Source: Amoebophrya sp. A120
Lineage: Eukaryota; Sar; Dinophyceae; Syndiniales; Amoebophryaceae
Assembly: GCA_905178155.1 (NCBI GenBank)
Contig: CAJINV010000006.1
Coordinates: forward strand, 2,954,658 to 3,018,657
Direction of reading: 5' to 3'
Length of the DNA stretch: 64,000 nt
In this document: one piece after another, positions 23,501 through 31,923 of the stretch
Layout: each line of letters begins with the position of its first letter
Position numbering within the stretch: position 1 is the first letter of the stretch
Position numbers and translations under genes: made by a program
Notes under the pieces: generated by a model
What the model saw: the letters and a program-made list of their open reading frames with translations, nothing else
Databases searched by the model: none
What the model was told of the DNA's origin: nothing

Positions 23501-26500
23501 TGCGTGACCAAAAAGGCGCCCCAGACCTTTGCGCCGTCCACCAGGGTCGCGGCCGTGCGGCTGTAGTCGTCGACCAATATGCCACCAAAGACACACCCCC
23601 CCCTTACCGACTTCCCCCCCCCGCGAAGAGCACGAAGCCCGATGGACAACCGGCGAAAGGACCTTTACGGCCGAGAGGTAACATTGCCCGGATACCGATC
23701 GGGCGGAGAAGTTGCCGCGCACCTAATTCCGCTCGGGAATTCCGAAAACGCAGCGCGGCGGGGCGCAGCTGTGGGCCCGTGGCCGCCAGAAGTGGGGCGG
23801 CTCGCTTGGCGCATCGCGCGCGCGGCGCCCCTGCTTCACTGAATGAGCTTGGGCGGGCTGTCGCCCGCTTACGACCTGAGTCCGCCGAAATGGCGTCAGC
23901 TAAACTTCCAGAACCCGAAAAAAATACGAGAACAAGCAGCAAAAGCAAGAGAAGCTGCGAGGCAAATCAGCAATTTCCGACCGTAAACGGTGGCGGCCCC
24001 GCTCGAGCAGGGCCGCCGCCCTTGCATGCAGAACCTCAGCGCCTAGCTTACAGGGGGGGGGGCGGGGGGGGGGCGCGTCGCGCTTCTTAATGTCCACCAT
24101 CACGTACGGCGTGCCAAGCGGTTTCCAAAAACAGTGACTCCCCTGGGCGGCCGTTTCGTCGATGGCCCGCTGCCAGGAACCTTGGTCGCAGGCGGAAACC
24201 GTGGGCAGCTCGGTCCGCTGCCGCCGGCTCTTGTCGCGCGGGATGACCGACAGCTCCACGGGACCAACGAGCGCGCGGCAGATCTGGGCCATGTCCACAT
24301 CGAGCGCACGCACGTCGCCCGCACTGGGGTCCACAGGAGGCGCGCCGTCCGCGTTCTGCGCCGGGGTGCTGGCGGCTGCCTGCTGCGCCGCGGGTTGACC
24401 GAGCGGCCCACGAGAAGCTCCAACCAGAAGCGGCGCGGTTGTCGCGGCAGCGGTTGGCGCAGCTTTCGGCGGGACGGTAGGCGGCGCCCCGGTCGATGGA
24501 AGCGGCGCGGCCGTCGCGGTCGCCTTCGCTTTTTTCGCCGCAGGCCACATGGCCGACGAGTCGCCCGCGCCATCGTCGCCCGGTGGGAACTGCGGCGGCG
24601 GCGCGCCGTGTTGTGCGGCGATGCGGGCCAGGCAGGTGCGCTGCTTTTCCGACCAACGCGCGTAGCAAGGCAGCTCCTTCATGAAGGTGCGCTCCCAGTC
24701 CGTCAAGTTTCCCGCCCCAATGTCGTCGCGGACTTTGTCGACAGTGGATTTTTTCAAGCGGACCCCTTCCAGCTTCCGCTGAATGCGGTCCCACGTCGCC
24801 GCCCGCCTTTCCGTGTTGTCGACAAATTCGGGCGGCTTGTCCAACAGGTACTGCCGCTCGAATTTATCCAGGTACATGTGGAGCTCGGGATCGATCAGCT
24901 CGTCCAGGGCGGTGCGCGGCGGGGGGGCGTCCGAATCCCCCGACGAAGCCCGCGCCATGAAGTCACTGGCCCAGCTGGCTCCCGGCTGCGCGTCTCCCGG
25001 GGCACCCGCGCCCGGGTTGCCCCCCTGATCCTGTTGCCCGCTTTGCTGCATCGCTGTGCGTGCGTGCGCTGTTCGTTCGCTTTCCCTGCTGCTTTCGTTC
25101 GCTGCGTGCTGTCCCTGCGGGCGGTTGCTCTGCTCGGTTTCTTGCTGCTAGTTGTCTCCTGCTTGTGCTGCTCGCGCCAAGTTTTTTTGTGCGTTTTCCC
25201 CTTTAAGCGTTTGCGCTAAGTGTTTCGAGTTTGTTTGCGAAAGTTTTGCGACTAAATCCTTAACCTAGTGAAATCCCAAGCGGATACGTAGCGCCCTTAT
25301 AAAGAGTGGGTGAGCTAAGTTACCGGGTCGGGGTGTCATCGCTGTGGCATGGGGGGGATCGAGGCAAAACCTTCGCGAGATGAAACGAAAACTCCAACAC
25401 GGGAAACTAGCGCGAAAGCGAAGCCCGCAGGACGAAGGCAGCGCACAGCGCCTGCTGCACACAATGCAAAAAGAGGAGGCCAACGAGCACCGAGCGGCCC
25501 CGCCCGTGGCAGCGGACCGCGTGCCAAACATGGCGAAAACGACCGACCACGGGGCCCGCGCGGACTTTCGCGGAGTTGCCCCTTCGTTTGTGTCTTTGTA
25601 CGAATACCGAACGACTTCGATTTTTCTTCGCACGATTTACCGACAAAGAGCAGCGGGGCCTCAAAGTTTTTTTTGGTTTGCACGATACACCGAGCCAAAG
25701 CGTTCGCACGACAGGCCGAGCAGCTGAGCCAGGCACGGAAGCGAGGGAAGCGGCTCGCGCCATAGTCTAGAGGGAACTTACGCGCCAAAAGCTTGCTTGC
25801 ACATCAGACAGACAGGCCCGGGCGAAGTCCCGCCCTAATTGCAGACTAAAAACTTGCTAAATTGAACCGGCGCCCGGGCCCCGGCAGGCTTTGGGGTTTT
25901 CCGTGTTTTCAAGGCCCAGCGCAGCCGCGCAGCCGGCTCTTCTCTGGGTTTTCAGCTTTGGGGGCTTGGCCGCATTTTCGGCGGCCTTCCGGACGGTGGG
26001 TATGTCGCCCGTCTTGCGCGTATTTTGTGGCACGGGCCTGCCGGTTTGTCTCTCTGGGGTCCGGCTCGGAAATTCCGGCCTTCGGCGGGGTAGGGTTCCG
26101 GAGTCCGCTAAATTAGTCCGCTAATCGGGTCGCAAATTTTCAGAAAAGTGCCCAGAACGCAGTTGCTAATTTGCATTTCTAATAGTCAGCTAAAATTTTG
26201 GGCCTTTTCCGGAAGGGGTCTGCTAACCCCACTCCTAATAGTCATCTAATTGGTTCGGGCGTTGTGTTTTGGGTCTGCTAACCTGTAGCTAATTGCGCAA
26301 GGCAAGAAAATCCAATGGGATTTCCCTGTTGTTCGAGCAGGGTGTGAACAGCAGGGAAATCGCATTGGTTTTTGGCTTTGCTGACAAATTAGCAGACGCA
26401 TTCGCGCCCCGGGGGGGGCTTAATTAGCAGACAAATTAGCAGACGCATTAGCAGACACCAAAAAAAATTAGCACCCAATTAAAGACCCAATTAGCAGGGG

Positions 26501-29500
26501 CTTTCTTGGAATCGTCTGTGGCGTTTAGCAGACTCCCGCGAGGGGGTCGGGGGGGTAAAATTAGCAGACAAATTAGCACGGTTATCTCCGAGGTTGGTTT
26601 CCGTGCGGACATATTTGGGTTACCTTGGCCGGGCGCTTGGGCGCTCGTATTTGTTCGCGAGAACCGGCTTCCGGTAGTTGTCTGGCTTTGTTATCTGAAT
26701 TGCGTTAGAGGGCAGGTCGTCGCGTCCTCCTTCGTCCTTGTTGGCAGGCTTCTTTCTGTTGTGCCTCCGGGCATGGTTTCTGGCTTCGGGGGATTTGCAA
26801 ATTAGCAACTTTTTAGAGTCCGATTAAAGTTATTAGGTCGCCCGGGCCTGTCTGCCTGATGCACAAGCGCGCGGCCCCCGAAGCAACTAGAAAAAGAAAG
26901 AAACCCGCCGCCCCCCCTCGCCCCTCGCCTTCTCGGGGGGGGGGGACCGGGGGCCCATCGGCTAACTCGCGAGGCCATGGACGCGCGCGGGCCTTGGGGG
27001 GCAGAAAAACAAAACCCGCACCCTGGCTCGCGTCCGAGGGCAAAGTAAAAAACGCAGGAGGCGCAGCCGTCTGCGCCACCTGGGGGGGGCGCGCGATGGG
27101 ACGTCTTTGCGCGCCGCCTCGGTGCGCCAAAATGTATTGTGAAGGCGCGCCGCTACAATACAAATTTTGTAGGTGGGCAAAAAGACATACTTTCGCGGGC
27201 TCGGTGCTGCCATACGTTACAAACCGCACCGGGCTCGGTACTGCTTTTTGGCGGGTTTTCTCAATGAAAAAAGCGCGAAAATTGTAACGCCCCACATACG
27301 ATTTGGCGCACCGAGTCGTATGTGCGTACCTAGGCCACGTCATGCATTACAAATTTCCTCAGCATGAGAGATGAAATTTGTAATGCGGATTTACCTTAAG
27401 TAAAAGATTTGTAATGCAAGACTTGCATTTATACGAGTGCGATACTTTTGCACAGGATAAACTGCATCAACAATCAATTCATGGGCAGAATTATCAAATG
27501 CAAACACGTCTGGGTCTGGGAGATTTGTCATGCTAGTCTGGCATGACTCTGAACTCTGTATTGCGTGGCCGCAAAGACGAGCCCCCCTTGCCTGTTATGC
27601 AAAAGCGCAGTTATTTCTCATGCGGAGTACGCAATTCAGAACCACGTCCACGGGAAAACTTGTCATGCTTTGCAGCGCATTACAGTTTCCTCACTTTATT
27701 TCCTTCCTCGCATCACAAGTTTCCAGACATCCATGGATATTTGCATTCGATAAGAATGCCAGCGGTGGTTCCGAGCCCCGTGCCGGCGCCGCAAAGCACT
27801 GCTGCAGGCGTACCGGCTCCCGCACCGGCATCCAGTGCCAGTAGTAGAACAACGCCAACAACGACCAATTACGTCCAATCGAGCAGTCTATCCTGTGCAA
27901 AAGTATCGTACTCGTACAAATGCAAGTCTTGCATTACAAATCTTGTTCCCAAGGCAAATCTGCATTACAAATTTTATCTCTCATGCTAAGGAAATTTGTA
28001 ATGCATTTATACGAGTACGTGTACGATATTTTTGCAATGCATACAGTCCGTCAGCCAGCAACTACAACAGCAGTCCTTCGACTGCAAGCATCCTGGCAAA
28101 CGCGGCGAGTAGTCCGAGCCCGTCGCCGTCAGTTGCCTCCTCCTCGCCGTCTCCAGCGGGAGTCAGCCCCACGCCGCTATTCTGAGTAAAAACGTCCCCA
28201 TCCCAGAGTTGTCATCCAATTCTGCATGCCAAAAAAGTTTCTCATGCGGAGCCCTATGAGGAGCGTTTTCTCCTCGTGTTTTGGAATTTGTGGTACTAGA
28301 ATCAGAACGCTATGCTAGATCCGTCATGCTTCTGAACTAGCAAAACAGGATTACACTACGAGGACAAACTTGTCATGCCAGACAACCAAGGCTGGCTGAT
28401 TTGTCTAGCACATTTCCCATCTTGACTCTGGTGTGGGGACGCTTTTAATCAGGATAGCCTCTTCCCGCACCGGCACCCCTCACGCCGGAAACCATCACCC
28501 AAAACGCCGTACAAAAGCAGTTTGAGGTATGGGAGTGTCAGAATCGAAATCGACAAAGTCGAAATAAAATCTGCAATGCATGTAAACGTAAGACACGCAA
28601 GGCCTGTTTTGGGGACCAGGCAAATGAGACCGATTGCAATCCTCTTTAGGGGAGGGCGATGTGCTGCCAGAGTAGCATGGCAGGAGCAGTCTTCTTTGCC
28701 GAAACAGCATGACAGACTGGATTTTAGCGCTCCCAAAATTTGTCATGCGCTACTTGCAAACTGGGGCTCCAACCAGTATCGATTTTATGCATCACAAATC
28801 ATTTCGATTTTGCTGATTTCGATCCTGACAGTTCCATATGAGGGGATCCAACGGGTGCAGGTCTTGGGATTGAACGGCTACATCATTCCCTCGCACTTTG
28901 TATCAAATGTAAAAATGTCTGGGTCTGGAAGAATGCACCTTGTGATGCTGAATTTGGATTCCAAAAAAATCTGTATTGCATGAGCAGCAAAGGGAATGCA
29001 ATTTTTGCTACGCGGAGAGGGCATTTGTCGTGTGGAATAGGCATCGCGAAGCCTTCAAAAAGTCTGTGATGCTAGGGCATGCATCACAGACATCGTGGCC
29101 AATGCAAAACATGCATGACAAGTCTCAGAATCTTCCAGACCCAGACATTTTTACATTTGATACTTTGAGGAGGCCATGCGGGGGGGTTTTAGCCGGTACC
29201 TGGGGATCAACGTGTCGCAGATTACCATCAAGTATGGATTGCAAAAATGTCTGGGTCTGGAAGAATTCAAGACTTGTCATGCCAATTTTAGATGACCCAT
29301 GACGCCTGTAATGCATATCCTAGCATCACAGATTTTTACGATGCTTCCTGATGCCTATTCCGCATGAGAGACGCCGTCTCCGTGTAGCACAAACTGGACT
29401 CCTCTTGCTGGTCATGCAATACAGATTTTTTTAGAATGCAGAGACAGCATCACAAGTTGCAACCTTCCAGACCCAGACATTTTTGCATTTGATATCAAGC

Positions 29501-31331
29501 AGATGAGCGTGGTCGGGGACACGAGAAACTATCCTGTGCGAACGTATCGTACTCGTATAAATATGCAAGTCTTGCATCACAATTCACAAATCTTGCTCTT
29601 CAGGTAAATCCGCATTACAAATTTTATTTCTCATGCTGAGGAAATTTGTAATGCAAATGCATTTATACGAGTGCGATACTTTTGCAATGCATAGAAACTC
29701 GTTGGTGATGAATTCTGCACGGCAAAGGCTTTTACTCGACGACCAGATGTTGGAGGACAGAGGAGAACAAGGCGAACCTGACCGGCATATTAGCAAATCT
29801 GATGTCATGCTAGTAGAAAACAAGAACCTCCAGCAAACAAACTCCCTGCTCACCGAAGTTATTTCATCGTCCAACGCGCGCAGGCTACAGACGCGGAGTC
29901 AAACCTTATCGTACGAAAAAGTTTGTTTCGCTGCAAGCATTTTGCAAAAACTTTTGCATCTTCACAAGCGTGCTGTTTATGTTCTACATCACAGAGAAAA
30001 TTTGAATTTGCCGTACGAGATTTTTCCTAAGGGAAAACACAGCTGGAAATTAATCCATCGTCTTTCATTTCGTGTAGCAAGACAAACACTGCTCAGATAC
30101 ATTGTCCTCTGCATAATTACAATTTTACAGTGAAACAGTTTTTTCTTGCGATAAACCTCGATCGACGTGCACTATGTCATCGAAATGGTGGTTCTCAACT
30201 CGTCGGCGGCGCAAGCGACGTCTACCGATTCGCAGGTGCAGAAGGTGTATTCATTGCAAAATTGTCTGGGTCTGGAAACTTGTGATGCAACTTGCATTAT
30301 GCAAGGAAGGGAATGGTGGCGTCACTATGTATTATGCGCGGGCTAGCATGACAAGTTTTTTCGTGGTTCTGTGTTGCGTATCCCGTATGGAAAACTGCGT
30401 TTTTGCACGACACGGAGAAAAAGCTCTTTGCGGCCACGCAATACAGAGTTTAGAGTCATGCCAGACTAGCATGCCAAACCTCGCAATCTCCCAGACCCAG
30501 ACATATTTGCACTTGATAAGGTCGAATCGCTGACAAACGGCGCGGTAAACGCGAACACGAGTGTATCGTAAGGAAAAATGTCCCCTCCCCAGATTAAAAA
30601 CGTACTTCTCAGAAAATTTGTAATGCTGATTCGTGACCACAAATCTTTTTGTCTTGCAAGAAGGCAATTCTACAGTCTCCGCCGCATTATGCGGACGGTT
30701 TGTGATGCTGCTTGGGCTACAGCGTAGACATTTGCGATGCTAAGCGTCCACGTCAGAAGCCCTGTACTCAGGCGCGGCATATGCCTGCAGTCCTCTACTG
30801 CAAGACAGCTCGGATTTGTGTACGGAAATCCAGCATAAGACAGCTTCGTTTTGATACTGGGAGGGAAAGCTTTTTACTTTTGATAGAATGACGCGGAGCT
30901 GTTGCGAGCGTCACTCGACTATGCAAAGAAAAAACTGTTTCACTGTGATGATTTTGCAAGATCTGCATCACAAGTTTGCTACACATGAGACTAAAAACCT
31001 GTCATGCGCGTTTAATACCAAGGGAAAACACGGTTGAAACTCCAATGCTCTATGCAGGTGTAGCAAGACAAATACGTTGTGTGCTCCATTCTATGCATCA
31101 CAAGTTTACAGGGAAGCAGGTTTTTCGTGCGATATCGACATGGAGATCTCTACTAGAGTGCCCGGTCTCACCGTATCATCCGCCACGGCGATGCAGCCTG
31201 CGAGAGGGGATTTGTCCAGCAACGCAGTGACGCGGTATGGAGCTTCTACAAGCGGCTCGTTACTCCTGTCGCATTTCGTTGCAGGCATCGGGTTCTGGTT
31301 CGGGATGTTTGGGTTGCTGGTGTTGGGGTGA
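14544..31331 (+). CDS. G2: secreted/type I membrane protein, Cys-rich ectodomain, 704 residues
   Basis: Exons: 14544-14686, 14848-14920, 15189-15234, 15526-15599, 16021-16070, 16377-16444, 16729-16980, 17252-17283, 17436-17483, 17751-17808, 18062-18177, 18507-18577, 18859-18879, 27465-27491, 27758-27888, 28049-28177, 28462-28527, 28844-28900, 29168-29232, 29500-29529, 29699-29906, 30159-30247, 30524-30563, 30891-30919, 31140-31331; total 2115 nt. Exon 1 encodes a signal peptide (hydrophobic AMIFFFSTILFLAHQ, cleavage expected near PVTA). The ectodomain has over a dozen cysteines and an SHYDFHLYY motif. A Pro/Ser/Ala stalk follows (27758-28527), then a region (FEEAMRGGFSRYLGINVSQI ... LTVSSATA) that reminds me of SEA-like juxtamembrane domains, which is inference. 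The C terminus is one membrane helix (HFVAGIGFWFGMFGLLVLG) with no cytoplasmic tail. Likely a surface protein. The intron between exons 13 and 14 carries an 8.4-kb transposon. Confidence 0.8.
14687..14842 (-). mobile_element. Introner B
   Basis: TSD GCTTT/GTTTT; joins PVTA-LSRWQ right after the signal peptide. Confidence 0.85.
14921..15183 (+). mobile_element. Introner A
   Basis: TSD ACGAT; joins WYHD-PQLA. Interior block TCGGGAGGGAGTTTCTCATG defines a subfamily found reversed at 51996. Confidence 0.9.
15235..15520. mobile_element. Introner C
   Basis: TSD CGGCC/CGGTC; joins NPG-QQDG. Left arm worn (TATGCTGTGCAACAGCGTCC). Confidence 0.8.
15774..15842. repeat. Two-copy tandem repeat, about 35 bp
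   Basis: GCAGAGGCTAAATCTGTTCT occurs twice, at 15781 and 15817, each followed by AACGCC. Confidence 0.85.
15864..15889. repeat. (CTA)n microsatellite
   Basis: Nine near-perfect TAC/CTA triplets inside the A introner. Confidence 0.9.
16071..16371. mobile_element. Introner E
   Basis: TSD TCGGC; joins PVSA-EVTR. Right arm shortened. Confidence 0.85.
16445..16723. mobile_element. Introner C
   Basis: TSD GGACG; joins GHKD-VVICH. Arms use GTACCCACACC. Confidence 0.9.
16981..17246 (+). mobile_element. Introner A2
   Basis: TSD CATCC; joins NSGI-HYGD. Confidence 0.9.
17284..17430 (+). mobile_element. Introner B
   Basis: TSD CCGAG; joins TLSE-WRNP. Preceding exon is 32 nt. Confidence 0.9.
17484..17745 (+). 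mobile_element. Introner A
   Basis: TSD TGACC; joins KLT-FFEP. Same subfamily as 14921. Confidence 0.9.
17809..18056. mobile_element. Introner A
   Basis: TSD GGAGC/GGAGT; the mismatch makes the junction codon CGG or TGG depending on which copy is kept (GSGE-R/W-PKY). Confidence 0.85.
18178..18501. mobile_element. Introner D
   Basis: TSD GCTCG; joins NPSS-DCKI. Confidence 0.9.
18578..18853 (-). mobile_element. Introner A/A2 chimera
   Basis: TSD CAGGA; joins LPQ-ECGL. Left arm A type (GTCTGAGTCTGG), right arm A2 type (ACATCCAGGGATATTTGC). Confidence 0.85.
18916..19095. repeat. Left terminal region with CCTCGGTRCGCC palindromes
   Basis: About five copies of CCTCGGTACGCC or its reverse GGCGCACCGAGG occur at 18941, 18963, 19010, 19050 and 19073. 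They are candidate binding sites for the element's integrase. Confidence 0.7.
19096..20080. other. Element-internal stretch without recognised gene
   Basis: Between the left terminal repeats and the 3' end of the integrase gene. Short frames on both strands only, GC-rich then AT-richer; probably the 3' untranslated part of the element. Confidence 0.4.
20081..23595 (-). CDS. Gypsy-type integrase of the 8.4-kb TIR element, split by introners
   Basis: Minus-strand exons: about 23595-22646, 22388-22363, 22130 to about 22060, about 21970-21876, 21767-21551, 21307-20081. The first exon has a zinc-binding domain (HEETH ... CLACQ, an H-x3-H/C-x2-C motif) and the first catalytic Asp (RWALDLKKMP). Next come YLFVAVE and TGYCFLEPIERKSMA. 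The second Asp is HTDNG|TEF, split by a 108-nt intron. The third acid is the Glu of SNGQAEKMV. Exon 21307-20081 has the SH3-like integrase C domain (IGQSVFLKNTQLGRKGWHGP), then a Pro/Ala linker and an unrecognised domain (YAVLYSAGGLRAKIWWYN). The D,D,E triad is intact once introns are removed. No reverse transcriptase is visible. One junction (about 22060-21970) is not resolved. Confidence 0.75.
21313..21550 (-). mobile_element. Introner in integrase gene (TATGGCGCC TIR)
   Basis: Both ends share ACGCGCTCAGCCGCGGC in inverted orientation. TSD eroded (GCAAG/AAACA), yet removal of element plus five bases joins ARGK-SAARLLYGVDL in frame. Confidence 0.65.
21768..21875 (-). mobile_element. 108-nt introner-like intron in integrase gene
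   Basis: Repeat ACGG on both sides; weak inverted ends (GTGAACAGCC / GGCTTTCGTGTTCA). Removal joins HTDNG-TEFAAIK and restores the second catalytic motif. No GT-AG ends. Confidence 0.65.
22136..22362 (-). mobile_element. Introner in integrase gene, K-like
   Basis: Ends TATGGCGTTCGCAGTTGTTG and (reversed) TATGGCACTCGCAAACGTTG. Removal with five bases joins FVAVE-RVTGYCFLE in frame. Interior holds the usual GCATGACAA motif. TSD no longer identical. Confidence 0.65.
22394..22645 (-). mobile_element. Introner E in integrase gene
   Basis: Minus-strand start TATGGGGGCCACGATCGAAA followed by TCGACAAAATC matches family E. TSD eroded (AACCG/AGTTG); removal joins LVEN-RRYLFVAVE. Inside lies a second inverted pair. 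Confidence 0.65.
22478..22553. repeat. Inverted repeat inside the E introner
   Basis: TTTCGATTCTGACGC and GCGTCAGAATCGAAA flank a 45-bp loop. The arms resemble the E terminus itself, suggesting a second, collapsed E copy. Confidence 0.55.
24056..25051 (-). CDS. Structural/gag-like or accessory protein of the 8.4-kb element
   Basis: Minus-strand frame starting at ATG 25051 (MQQSGQQDQGGN). A disordered Gly/Ala/Pro start is followed by a helical charged block (LHMYLDKFERQYLLDK, DWERTFMKELPCYARWSEKQ), then an Ala/Pro linker and a final conserved-looking block (DQGSWQRAIDETAAQGSHCF). It lies directly upstream of the integrase on the same strand and may be exon 1 of the same gene, as the frame runs into C-tracts near 24056 where an intron probably begins. 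No zinc knuckle is seen, so calling it gag is only positional. Confidence 0.5.
25062..26095. other. Element-internal 5' region without recognised gene
   Basis: Upstream (minus strand) of the gag-like frame. Overlapping GC-driven frames on both strands, none convincing; presumably promoter and leader of the element. Confidence 0.35.
26096..26815. repeat. Iterated TTAGCAGAC / GTCTGCTAA motifs
   Basis: Some twenty exact or near copies. The GTCTGCTAA orientation prevails before about 26300 and AATTAGCAGAC after about 26380, giving a mirror arrangement around the hairpin at 26312-26368. Confidence 0.65.
26312..26368. repeat. Long hairpin inside the 8.4-kb element
   Basis: Arm CCAATGGGATTTCCCTG and its complement CAGGGAAATCGCATTGG, extended by TTGTTC/GAACAG, enclose a short loop. 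Confidence 0.7.
27110..27342. repeat. Right terminal region with the same palindromes
   Basis: GCCTCGGTGCGCCAAA at 27115, degenerate units near 27205-27240 and GGCGCACCGAG at 27304 mirror the left end. Confidence 0.65.
27492..27752. mobile_element. Introner A/A2 chimera
   Basis: TSD AGAAT; joins MGR-MPAVV. Left arm A (GTCTGGGTCTGG), right arm A2 (ACATCCATGGATATTTGC). Confidence 0.85.
27889..28043 (+). mobile_element. Introner B
   Basis: TSD CAGTC; joins QSSS-PSASN. Confidence 0.9.
28178..28456. mobile_element. Introner C
   Basis: TSD GCCGC/GCCTC; joins SPTP-LPAPA. Starts TATTCTGAG. Confidence 0.85.
28528..28838. mobile_element. Introner E
   Basis: TSD TGAGG; joins KQFE-GIQRV. Confidence 0.9.
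28901..29162 (+). mobile_element. Introner A
   Basis: TSD CTTTG; joins PSHF-EEAMR. Interior is the reverse complement type of its next neighbour. Confidence 0.9.
29233..29494 (-). mobile_element. Introner A, opposite orientation
   Basis: TSD TCAAG; joins ITIK-QMSVV. Confidence 0.9.
29530..29693 (+). mobile_element. Introner B
   Basis: TSD GAAAC; joins DTRN-SLVM. Confidence 0.9.
29907..30153. mobile_element. Introner H
   Basis: TSD AACCT; joins RSQT-SIDVH. Confidence 0.9.
30248..30518. mobile_element. Introner A
   Basis: TSD AGGTG/AGGTC; joins VQKV-ESLTN. Confidence 0.85.
30564..30885. mobile_element. Introner D
   Basis: TSD GAGTG/GAATG; joins ANTS-DAELL. Confidence 0.85.
30920..31134. 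mobile_element. Introner H
   Basis: TSD TCGAC; joins RASLD-MEIST. Confidence 0.9.
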
Positions 31332-31444
31332 GCGTGAACGTGGAAGGAAGTTTTTTTTCCACTTCTTGTGCGTTTCTGTTTTCTTCGTTTTGAGTATAAT
31401 TTTTGACTCTTCAAGAACAATTTCAATTGCAATAAATTGCACAA

Positions 31445-31593
31445 TATGCAGTGCAAAAGTATCGTACTCGTATAAATGCATTACAAATTTCCTCAGCATT
31501 ACAAATCAAATTTGCAATGCTGATTTACCTTGAGAAAAAGATTTGTAATGCATAAATGCAATTACTACGAGTACGATACTTTTGCACAGGATA
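31445..31593 (-). mobile_element. Introner B downstream of G2
   Basis: TSD CACAA, 113 bp after the G2 stop: either a 3' UTR intron or an untranscribed insertion. Confidence 0.85.
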
Positions 31594-31638
31594 CACAAGT
31601 GCTCCTCGCCGTGTTGGCGAATCGTGTCTATCTTTTTC

Positions 31639-31918
31639 TATCCTGAGTAAAAACGTACCCACACCAGAGTTGTAATGCAAATCTGCATGCTGAAAATGTT
31701 TCTCATGCGGAGCCCCATGAGAAGCATTTTCTAGTCGTGTTTTGCAATTTGTCATGCTCCAATCAGCATGGTATGCTAGATCTGTGATGCTGCTGAGCTA
31801 GCTCAAACAGCACTACACTACGAATCCAAATTTGTCATGCAAAACAGCCAAAACTTGTGGATTTGTCTAGCCGATTTCCCATCTTGACTATGGTGTGGGT
31901 ACGTTTTTACTCAGGATA
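31639..31918. mobile_element. Introner C downstream of G2
   Basis: TSD TTTTC; lies at the edge of element M, between its flanking repeat and left TIR. Confidence 0.85.
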
Positions 31919-31923
31919 TTTTC

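Larger units (their letters stand above)
18916..27342 (-). mobile_element. 8,427-bp TIR transposon with gypsy-like integrase (Ginger-like)
   Basis: Left end TGACGTCGCCTCGGTA, right end (reversed) TGACGTGGCCTAGGTA, flanked by TGCA at 18912-18915 and 27343-27346. It interrupts a B introner: the B left arm ends at 18915 and the rest resumes at 27343 exactly where B consensus continues. Repeated palindromic CCTCGGTRCGCC units decorate both ends. Coding capacity is on the minus strand: the 24.1-25.1 kb protein and the integrase. Integrase plus inverted termini, no long direct repeats and no reverse transcriptase fit Ginger-type DNA transposons better than an LTR element. Because ATGCATGACGT is partly palindromic, the TGCA repeat could alternatively belong to the TIR. 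Confidence 0.75.
18880..27459 (-). mobile_element. Introner B interrupted by the 8.4-kb transposon
   Basis: TSD AACTG (18875-18879, 27460-27464); joins LQRN-CINNQ. Left 36 bp and right 117 bp of B flank the insertion. Confidence 0.85.

Noticed and set aside
22961-23722. 253-residue minus-strand frame
   Set aside because: Out-of-frame shadow of the integrase first exon.
18916-27342. Complete LTR retrotransposon
   Set aside because: Ends are inverted, not direct, repeats; no reverse transcriptase or RNase H motif was seen.
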